This document shows, in pieces, positions 1 through 4,766 of a stretch of 6,597 nt of DNA; position 1 is the stretch's first letter, and every line of letters begins with the position of its first letter. The notes under the pieces were generated by a model. That model saw only the letters and a list, made by a program, of their open reading frames with translations, was not told the origin of the DNA and made no database searches. The stretch is from an uncultured Pseudorhodobacter sp. (GTDB taxonomy: Bacteria > Pseudomonadota > Alphaproteobacteria > Rhodobacterales > Rhodobacteraceae), in NCBI GenBank assembly GCA_945957495.1, contig CAMFLG010000187.1, forward strand, positions 1 to 6,597, given 5' to 3'. Both the position numbers and the translations under genes were made by a program.

Positions 1-591
1 CAGCTGCCCGATCGATGCCGCGATCTGCGGATTGCCCGTCAGACCAGCCGCCATCGGCGTGTCAGTCAGCGACGGCGCCACTGCGTTGACACGGATTTTC
101 GGGGCCAGTTCTGCGGCCAGCGCGCGCGTCAAACCTTCGACCGCGCCCTTGGCCATCGAGACAGAGGCATGCGCCGCAAATCCCTGCGCCACCGCAACAA
201 ACGAAAACAGCACGACCGATGCCGCGTGTGGTGACGCTTTCAGGGCGGGCAGCGCCGCCTGCACCGCCAGAGCAGCCCCCATGGCATTCAAGCGGAAATC
301 GCGGGAAAAATCTGCCGCCGTCAGACGTGGCAGCGCGCGCAGATTGATACTGCCGACCGCGTAGACAAGACCGGCCAAAGGCCCGCCCACCTCGGCTGCG
401 ACCCGGCCAAAGGCTGCGTCATCTTCAACGTCGGCCTGGCTCGCGCCACATCCCAGTTCACCGGCCAAGGCCGCCAACCGAACCGCGTCGCGCCCGACCA
501 GATGCAGGTCGTATCCCATCGCAGACAAGGCGCGTGCCGTCGCGGCACCAATGCCCCCTGTCCCGCCCCAAATCAATACTTTGCCAGCCAT
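1..591 (-). CDS. Short-chain dehydrogenase/reductase (SDR)-like protein lacking the catalytic Tyr; C-terminus beyond window
   Basis: The minus strand is open without a stop from the ATG at 591-589 to the window edge (197 codons); SDRs usually run 230-260 residues, so roughly the last 40-60 are missing. The N-terminus reads as a classical Rossmann fold: strand VLIWGG, then a Gly-rich loop GGTGGIG (residues 9-15). LVYAVG (75-80) stands in place of the NNAG motif, and N102 and S130 fit the catalytic Asn and Ser. In the YxxxK motif K148 is kept (VSMAK), but the Tyr position is Val144. After it come the usual helix AVEGLTRALAAELAP and the VNAVAPS segment, where Ser174 replaces the usual Gly. Without Tyr a normal carbonyl/hydroxyl oxidoreduction is doubtful; NAD(P) binding with a structural or regulatory role is possible. 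It is divergent from the P450-ACP-hydrolase operon, so shared function is possible but unproven. The family call is strong; the substrate is unknown. Confidence 0.85.
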   Translation of the reverse strand, partial: MAGKVLIWGGTGGIGAATARALSAMGYDLHLVGRDAVRLAALAGELGCGASQADVEDDAAFGRVAAEVGGPLAGLVYAVGSINLRALPRLTAADFSRDFRLNAMGAALAVQAALPALKASPHAASVVLFSFVAVAQGFAAHASVSMAKGAVEGLTRALAAELAPKIRVNAVAPSLTDTPMAAGLTGNPQIAASIGQL

Positions 592-729
592 CACCAACCC
601 ATCATTGTTTTCGCAAGTTGAACGCGCCTCGTGGCTGCGTTGCCCAAGCGTTTGATATTGGGGTCTTTACGGCAGCGACGCGCCTGTGGATCAAATGTTT
701 GTCTTTTCATCGACATGGCAACCCATCGC

Positions 730-753
730 TGCCCGCACCCACAGTTGCGGGCA
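730..753. repeat. Inverted repeat with hairpin potential in divergent intergenic region
   Basis: The arms TGCCCGCA (730-737) and TGCGGGCA (746-753) are perfect complements around an 8-base loop. The GC-rich 8-bp stem is not followed by a clear T-run on either strand, so it is a poor intrinsic terminator. No gene on the plus strand ends just before it. It could be an operator half-site pair or an RNA hairpin in a minus-strand 5' leader; its function is unknown. Confidence 0.4.
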
Positions 754-1022
754 ATTCGTTTCCGCGCCAGCAGGCACGGCGCTTTCGCCCATAAGCAAAG
801 CTTCAGGCCAGGCAATTGACCCCATGGTTTGATGGTACGATCCTTTGTTGAGTATGGAAGGACGCAGTACGGAACAATTTCGGCATGGCCGGTCCACGAT
901 CGGGCCAGAGTGGCGCCATTGATGGAGTGGATGGCTCCTGCCCCCGGCATCGTAATGTGCCACATTGGGTGCTGTCACACAAACCCATGCAGGAAGCCGC
1001 GCCGCAGATCAATCCTGCGTGA

Positions 1023-1050
1023 TTGCGCGACCCGCTGCGCGTGTTATCTA
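1023..1050 (+). promoter_or_regulatory. Candidate sigma-70-type promoter for the P450-ACP-hydrolase operon
   Basis: TTGCGC (1023-1028) and TATCTA (1045-1050) are separated by 16 bases and would start transcription near 1057, giving a leader of about 25 bases that includes the ribosome binding site. The TTG of the -35 box fits alphaproteobacterial promoters; the -10 box matches consensus weakly. This is a visual call only. Confidence 0.3.
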
Positions 1051-1062
1051 GGTGACGTGGCC

Positions 1063-1070
1063 AAAGGAGG
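1063..1070 (+). promoter_or_regulatory. Strong Shine-Dalgarno sequence for the P450-like gene
   Basis: AAAGGAGG lies 12 bases before the ATG at 1083. The spacing is a little long. The nearer GTG at 1073 is in another frame, and the in-frame GTG at 1092 is further away, so this site supports the 1083 start. Confidence 0.6.
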
Positions 1071-1082
1071 ACGTGCAGACGG

Positions 1083-2039
1083 ATGGGCGGCGTGACTCAG
1101 CATCAGGTGATCGCGGATGATCCCTCCGAGATCTTGAAATCGCCGCATCTTGATGTGGTGCCATACGCCGCGCGCGTAAGTATGCTTTCGGAACGGCTGG
1201 GCATCGATCTGTCGACAACGATCTTTGTGCTGACTGTCATCCCGCTTTGCCAGAACCGCAGCCGTCATCCGGAAATGCGTCGGATCATTGCCGCCCAGAT
1301 CGCCGAGCGCAGCGATGCTTTGAAGGCCGCGCTAGCAGAAATGGTGGCGCAGAGGCTTGCGCCTTTGACCCGCCCCGGGCAGGTGGATGTGATGGCAGAT
1401 GTGGTTTCGCCGTTGGTGGGGGACGTCATTTCGGCGTTGATCGGGGTGCCGGTGCGTCTGAAGGACAGTGGTCATATCTCGCGCGTGTTCAGTCAGGTCA
1501 TCGGGGTTTCAAAGCGCCGCAAGTTGGAGCAGGAACTGCGCGATCTGCGAGCGGCCTTGACCGAAGCCTTTCCCGACGCAGATGATCTGGTGATCGGGAT
1601 GAAGCTGTCGCTGGCGATCCTTGGCCGCGACGCTCTGATGGGGACGCTGGGGTGCAGTTTGCATCACGTGATCGCGCAGGGTGAGGGTCGCGCCTTTGAT
1701 CAGATAAATTGGCCCGATTCACCACAACGTACCGGTGTGCCTTATATTGATCGGGTGGCGCTGTGTCCGGTTTCCGTGGCGGGCAAGACCTATGAACCGG
1801 ACACAGTTTTGCGCAGTGACCTTGCGCGCTTTGAGCAGTCCGATGACGCCCGTGCTTCGATGTCATTTTTCGGGGCCGGCGCGCACTTGTGTCTGGGACG
1901 GGCGATATCGCTAGAACTCTGGAAAGCGATGATGGCCGATTTGAGGGCAAGTGGTATGCAGGCGCGCGTTCGGCACTACAGCTTGCGGCGCGACGATGTG
2001 TTTCATGTACCGGAAACTTTTATATTGGAGATGTTTTGA
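1083..2039 (+). CDS. Short, divergent cytochrome P450-like heme protein
   Basis: The 318-residue product is clearly P450-related, though bacterial P450s usually have about 400. The heme-thiolate loop is perfect: FGAGAHLCLG at 263-272, with Cys270 as predicted heme ligand, followed by an L-helix. Earlier, HPEMR (62-66) fits the C-helix HxxxR that contacts a heme propionate, and the preceding SPHLDVVPY segment fits P450 N-terminal sequence. The I-helix region is GRDAL (181-185): the acidic residue is kept but Ala replaces the conserved Thr. The K-helix EXXR appears replaced by QINW (207-210), judged from the following DSP and the R224 segment. The meander before the heme loop and the F/G region look shortened. 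There is no signal peptide or membrane anchor, so it is probably cytosolic. It is the first gene of a tight operon with a carrier protein, recalling P450s that act on carrier-bound substrates. The missing residues argue against, but do not exclude, ordinary O2 activation. Redox partners are not visible nearby. Confidence 0.85.
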   Translation: MGGVTQHQVIADDPSEILKSPHLDVVPYAARVSMLSERLGIDLSTTIFVLTVIPLCQNRSRHPEMRRIIAAQIAERSDALKAALAEMVAQRLAPLTRPGQVDVMADVVSPLVGDVISALIGVPVRLKDSGHISRVFSQVIGVSKRRKLEQELRDLRAALTEAFPDADDLVIGMKLSLAILGRDALMGTLGCSLHHVIAQGEGRAFDQINWPDSPQRTGVPYIDRVALCPVSVAGKTYEPDTVLRSDLARFEQSDDARASMSFFGAGAHLCLGRAISLELWKAMMADLRASGMQARVRHYSLRRDDVFHVPETFILEMF

Positions 2040-2041
2040 CA

Positions 2042-2308
2042 ATGCTGAGTATTCGCGCCCTTGTGGTCAAGGCACTTGATGACACCGCCGATATTCTGTC
2101 CAATGCGCGCTTTGCGCAGGCACTTGCTGCAGGGCAGGACATTGATCTGGAAGATATCGGGGTAGACAGCCTGTCCCGCTTTGAGGCGATCATGCAGATC
2201 GAAGAAGCGCTGGGGATCGAGCTGGATGATGATGAACTGACCGAGCAGCAGACGCTAAACGGGTTGGTGGCCTTTCTGGAACAGCGCGTCGGAGTTGCGG
2301 TGACTTGA
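2042..2308 (+). CDS. Stand-alone acyl carrier protein (phosphopantetheine-binding)
   Basis: This 88-residue acidic protein has the size and pattern of a discrete acyl/peptidyl carrier. The attachment motif is GVDSL at 40-44, with Ser43 as predicted 4'-phosphopantetheine site; the recognition helix SRFEAIMQIEEALGIEL follows and a C-terminal helix (about 70-82) closes the bundle. The chosen ATG is 2 bases after the P450 stop and has GGAG (2027-2030) 11 bases upstream, inside the P450 gene. A longer in-frame start at 1889 would overlap the P450 gene and add a non-family N-terminus, so I reject it. Cytosolic; it would need a phosphopantetheinyl transferase and a loading enzyme, neither present here. 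Position between a P450-like protein and a hydrolase suggests a dedicated carrier for a specialised acyl or aminoacyl intermediate rather than the housekeeping fatty-acid AcpP, which normally sits with fab genes. Confidence 0.9.
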   Translation: MLSIRALVVKALDDTADILSNARFAQALAAGQDIDLEDIGVDSLSRFEAIMQIEEALGIELDDDELTEQQTLNGLVAFLEQRVGVAVT

Positions 2309-2312
2309 TCTG

Positions 2313-3350
2313 ATGCCGGATACTCTTACGAAAGTGGCACAGAACGGCGCAGGTCGGCCTTGCCCGCACCACGAAGTGTTTGCGCCCTTTCTTGCGGCAT
2401 CGGGGCGAAGAGCCGAACAGATTCTGGCCACAATGACAGATCGGTTTTCGCCGGTGGAGTTGCTGCAGTTTGTGCAATTGCTGCAGGAGGTGGACCATCC
2501 GATGCGTGAGACTATTCTGGCGGGTCCGGTGTTTCGCTATCTGATGTCACATCCGGGTGGCCGAACATTCAAGCGTGTGGCCAAGAGCGAAGATGCGATG
2601 TTCTACAGCGATGGTGCGCCACCGGAGGGCAAGGCTTTGTTGCTTTGCTTTGGCGGATTGATCGGGCGGTTTGGAGTGCCCATACCGGTGATCCTGCAAT
2701 CTCTTGACGCCGCGCGCTTTGACCTGGCTTTGTTGCGCGACCCAAAGCGCAGCCGCTTTCGACTAGGTGCTGGGGATTTCGCCAATGGGTTCGTCGACCT
2801 GATCCGCAACGTAGACAGGGTTTTTACACCCCAGCGGTATCAGCGGGTGATTTCCCTTGGAAATTCGATGGGGGGCAATCCGGCTGTGCAATATGCGCTG
2901 CTGGCAGGCGCGGAACGGGCGGTTGCGGTTGGCGCGCGCGTCTCTAGTGATCCGTTGCGATTGTTGCGCCGTCAGCCGGTGCCCTGCGCGTTTGACCCGG
3001 TGTGTGATTGTATGCGTCACAGGCCCATGCGGGGTCTTTGGGTCTATGCAGCGGAAAATAACGAGGATGCCGAGGGCGCGGCAACGTTGTTCGCGCGGGC
3101 GGGCGGGCAACGATTGGCCCTGACGGGCTTTGCCGGGCACAATGTGGTCGCGCGGTTTTGGGAAGCGGATAAGGTGGACCGATTGCTGGCGCTGCTGCTG
3201 GACAGCGATTTGCCGAAGGATCGCGATGCGAAGGCAGCGATCAGACATATGCCCGCACCTACACCGAGGACAAACCGGCACAGTCTTCCGCGTCGGATTG
3301 TGTCGCGGCTGCGATGGATTGTGCGCGGGCTGCTGGGAAAGCAGGGTTAA
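2313..3350 (+). CDS. Alpha/beta-hydrolase-fold protein (possible thioesterase or acyltransferase)
   Basis: The 345-residue product starts 4 bases after the ACP stop. Residues 1-100 form a mostly helical leader without recognised motif. The alpha/beta-hydrolase core begins at KALLLCFGGL (107-116), where FGG could supply the oxyanion hole. The nucleophile elbow is SLGNSMGG (181-188), with Ser185 as nucleophile. GLWVYAAENNED (241-252) follows a predicted strand, with Glu248 or Asp252 as acid, and GFAGH (272-276) gives His276. The triad is therefore plausibly complete. The last 35 residues are rich in Arg and Lys around hydrophobics (RRIVSRLRWIVRGLLGK), like an amphipathic tail that could touch membrane or nucleic acid. 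Given the neighbours, release of the ACP-bound product as acid, ester or amide is the most economical role, but esterase or lipase activity is equally compatible. No signal peptide is seen. The fold is well supported; the reaction is inferred. Confidence 0.8.
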   Translation: MPDTLTKVAQNGAGRPCPHHEVFAPFLAASGRRAEQILATMTDRFSPVELLQFVQLLQEVDHPMRETILAGPVFRYLMSHPGGRTFKRVAKSEDAMFYSDGAPPEGKALLLCFGGLIGRFGVPIPVILQSLDAARFDLALLRDPKRSRFRLGAGDFANGFVDLIRNVDRVFTPQRYQRVISLGNSMGGNPAVQYALLAGAERAVAVGARVSSDPLRLLRRQPVPCAFDPVCDCMRHRPMRGLWVYAAENNEDAEGAATLFARAGGQRLALTGFAGHNVVARFWEADKVDRLLALLLDSDLPKDRDAKAAIRHMPAPTPRTNRHSLPRRIVSRLRWIVRGLLGKQG

Positions 3351-3436
3351 TCTTGTGATGGGCAACGGTTGTTGGAGCCAGCGCGAACGGACGCATACTG
3401 TGGACGCTTGCAGACGTGAGGTGCTACGCAGACTGG

Positions 3437-3458
3437 GAGGCAGAGGGCACGCTGCCTC
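3437..3458. repeat. Hairpin downstream of the hydrolase gene
   Basis: GAGGCAG (3437-3443) pairs perfectly with CTGCCTC (3452-3458) around an 8-base loop, 86 bases after the operon's last stop codon. No T-run follows on the plus strand, so it is at best a weak or Rho-assisted transcript end, or a 3' stabilising stem. Confidence 0.35.
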
Positions 3459-3534
3459 AAGGCAAGCCTGGGCGAACGGATGAAGAGGGGTTGGATCCCG
3501 GTGCGCTCTGCATGCGTATGGAACCCGATAACAG

Positions 3535-3593
3535 TTGCCGCAGGGATCACGCATTAAGTTATAAAAATCAGTGGGTTAACTCACTGAACTATA
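3535..3593. promoter_or_regulatory. AT-rich island with promoter-like boxes and a near-perfect 20-base palindrome
   Basis: On the plus strand TTGCCG (3535-3540) and TATAAA (3560-3565) resemble -35 and -10 boxes with a long 19-base spacer. Starting at 3568 is a palindrome with arms TCAGTG (3568-3573) and CACTGA (3582-3587) around a central GTTAAC (3575-3580); only one symmetric pair (3574/3581) is mismatched. On the minus strand TATAGT (3593-3588) lies just beyond the other arm. A dimeric repressor bound here would cover the expected plus-strand start site. No gene on either strand is obviously served, so it may be a relic, a small-RNA promoter or an integration-linked site. Confidence 0.35.
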
Positions 3594-3751
3594 CAGGCTT
3601 GTTTGACAGGTCCAGAGAATATCTGCCGTGAGAGACCGACTTCGACCCTGCTGGCACTTGGGCCGGTTAACAGCCCCACCCCCATAACCCGCGAAAACAA
3701 CGTAAAAATCCGGCCGAAGCCAGATCAGGAGAACGCTTTCTCGGGGGCAAG

Positions 3752-3841
3752 TGGCGGATCGATAGGGATTCGAACCCTAGAGACGGTTCCCCGCCTACAC
3801 ACTTTCCAGGCGTGCGCCTTCGACCACTCGGCCACCGATCC
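3752..3841 (-). tRNA. tRNA-Ser (anticodon GGA)
   Basis: The 90-base minus-strand sequence folds as a class II tRNA with encoded CCA (3754-3752). The acceptor stem pairs GGATCGG (5' end, 3841-3835) with TCGATCC, the last pair being G-T, followed by discriminator G. The D-arm is GCCGAGTGGTCGAAGGC type, as in bacterial serine tRNAs. The anticodon stem is CACGC/GTGTG with loop CTGGAAA; the anticodon GGA is at 3807-3805 and reads UCC and UCU. A long variable arm (AGGCGGGGAACCGTCT region) is the serine hallmark, and the T-arm is TAGGG-TTCGAAT-CCCTA. It lies downstream of the AlaX gene on the same strand, about 200 bases away, and probably has its own promoter. Confidence 0.97.
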
Positions 3842-3851
3842 GTTGCGGCGG

Positions 3852-3881
3852 TGTTTAGCCTGCCTTTGGCGCCGGGTGCAA
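3852..3881 (-). promoter_or_regulatory. Candidate promoter of tRNA-Ser
   Basis: Reading the minus strand, TTGCAC (3881-3876) and TAAACA (3857-3852) are 18 bases apart, and the tRNA 5' end is 10 bases beyond the -10 box. The arrangement suits a short-leader tRNA transcript. The -10 match is modest. Confidence 0.4.
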
Positions 3882-3886
3882 GGGGG

Positions 3887-3900
3887 GAAACCGCGGTTTC
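3887..3900. repeat. Perfect 14-base palindrome upstream of the tRNA-Ser promoter
   Basis: GAAACCGCGGTTTC is its own reverse complement and lies just upstream of the candidate tRNA -35 box. It could be a protein-binding site or part of the transcript end of the AlaX operon (stem GAAAC/GTTTC, loop CGCG); the minus strand then reads a C-run, not a T-run, so it is not a standard terminator. Confidence 0.4.
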
Positions 3901-4027
3901 GGCGGAAATGCAGGCCGGCGCAGGATCGGTTTCCAAAGCGCCCGGCACCAGGCAGCACGATCATGGTCGGGCAAAGGGCCATGCGGGTTGCGGCCCGGCA
4001 AACCCGCTCTGCCCCAGACCCGCAAAC

Positions 4028-4041
4028 CCCTCCCGCAAGGG
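4028..4041 (-). terminator. Weak hairpin just after the AlaX gene
   Basis: On the minus strand CCCT (4041-4038) and AGGG (4031-4028) pair around a 6-base loop only 2 bases past the AlaX stop, followed by a GGGTTTG stretch. The stem is 4 bp and the T-run is three bases, so it is at best a marginal terminator. Confidence 0.15.
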
Positions 4042-4043
4042 CA

Positions 4044-4766
4044 TCAGTTCGACAACAGCAGCGTCACCCGGCGGTTCACGCGGCCCTTCTTTTCGATCTT
4101 GCCGATTTCAACACTGCCGATCTCGGCGGTGCGGGCAACATGGGTGCCGCCGCAGGGCTGCAGATCGACCTGCGCCGCCCCCTCGCCGATGCGCACCAGC
4201 CGCACCCGGCCCTGCCCCATCGGCGGCTGCACCGACATTGTCTTGATCAGACCGGGATTGGCGCGCAGTTCGTCGTCGCTGATCCAGGTCTCTGTCACCG
4301 CCAGATCGCGCCCGATCATCAGGTTCAGCGCGGCATTCAGCGAGGCGATGTCCTTGGGCGGCTCGGGCATGTCGAAATCCAGCCGCCCGCGGTCGGTGCC
4401 GATCTGCCCGCCCGTCACCGGCAGCGGGATCACCACCGACAAAAGATGCAGCGCCGTGTGCATCCGCATCAGGCGATGGCGGCGTTCCCAGTCGATGCGC
4501 TGGGTGATCTCGGCCCCCACCGGGGGCAGGCGCGTCGCCTCGGCGGGCACCAGCGCGATCAGGCCGCCCTCGACCTTCACCGCCGTGGCGATGCTCAGCC
4601 GACCGCCCTCCCAGGCGATCTCGCCATTGTCGCCGGGCTGGCCACCGGCGCTGGCATAGAACACCGAACGATCCAGCAGAATACCGCCCTCGGGCGTGTG
4701 GCCCAGCACAAGCGCCTGCGCCTGCCGCAGATAGGCGTCATCGCGAAACAACAATTCGGTGGGCAT
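4044..4766 (-). CDS. alaX: AlaX-type alanyl-tRNA editing protein (trans-editing deacylase)
   Basis: The 240-residue product matches free-standing homologues of the AlaRS editing domain, which hydrolyse misacylated Ser-tRNA(Ala), and Gly-tRNA(Ala) in the medium-size class, in the cytosol. Visible marks: an N-terminal beta region with the Gly-rich motif GGQPGD (41-46), the zinc-binding HTALH (His103, His107) and CGGTH (Cys205, His209), then IGSVEIGKIEKKGRVNRRV typical of the domain's end. All four metal ligands are present and the length suits the medium class (AlaX-M). The ATG at 4766-4764 shares its A with the upstream gene's TGA, and a strong AGGAGA (4779-4774) lies 7 bases before it within that gene, so translation is probably both coupled and independently initiated. 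The nearby tRNA-Ser is not its expected substrate. Codon use matches the upstream channel gene, indicating resident chromosome. Confidence 0.93.
   Translation of the reverse strand: MPTELLFRDDAYLRQAQALVLGHTPEGGILLDRSVFYASAGGQPGDNGEIAWEGGRLSIATAVKVEGGLIALVPAEATRLPPVGAEITQRIDWERRHRLMRMHTALHLLSVVIPLPVTGGQIGTDRGRLDFDMPEPPKDIASLNAALNLMIGRDLAVTETWISDDELRANPGLIKTMSVQPPMGQGRVRLVRIGEGAAQVDLQPCGGTHVARTAEIGSVEIGKIEKKGRVNRRVTLLLSN

Larger units (their letters stand above)
592..1082. other. Divergent intergenic region between SDR-like gene and P450 operon
   Basis: These 491 bases separate the divergent starts at 591 (minus) and 1083 (plus). The open frames crossing it give Trp/Cys/Arg-rich, low-complexity translations without recognisable domains. 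I see an 8-base stem hairpin (730-753) and a candidate promoter close to the operon (1023-1050). An ACGCGCCT octamer occurs twice, near 622 and 679. I found no convincing promoter for the SDR-like gene. The length is more than two simple promoters need, so a regulator site or a small RNA could lie here, but nothing identifies one. Confidence 0.6.
3351..3751. other. Intergenic region between the operon end and tRNA-Ser; no credible gene
   Basis: These 401 bases follow the hydrolase stop and end at the tRNA 3' end. Short open frames cross it, but their translations show no domain, no good ribosome binding site and mixed composition. Visible structure is a 7-bp hairpin (3437-3458) and an AT-rich island with a palindrome (3535-3593). 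No canonical GC-stem plus T-run terminator is seen just after 3350. It is the downstream flank of the tRNA 3' end, where integrative elements often insert, but I see no second copy of the tRNA end. Confidence 0.6.

Noticed and set aside
816..841. TTGACC and TACGAT as a plus-strand promoter
   Set aside because: The spacing is 14 bases, too short for a sigma-70 promoter, and it would lie over 200 bases before the first gene.
591..965. Minus-strand 124-codon open frame whose stop overlaps the SDR-like start
   Set aside because: The TGATG overlap looks operon-like, but the translation is rich in Trp, Cys, Met and Arg without any domain, and no good ribosome binding site precedes it. Most likely chance in intergenic DNA.
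1889..2308. Longer version of the carrier protein starting inside the P450-like gene
   Set aside because: The extra 51 residues are unlike any carrier protein and overlap the conserved P450 heme region; the ATG at 2042 gives a normal carrier length with a GGAG upstream.
3416..3631. 71-codon plus-strand open frame after the hydrolase gene
   Set aside because: No domain, no convincing ribosome binding site, and it runs through the hairpin and the AT-rich palindrome; treated as non-coding.
3725..3982. Minus-strand small open frame containing NGSVAEWSKAHAWKVC
   Set aside because: This is translation across the tRNA-Ser gene, a well-known spurious protein in databases.
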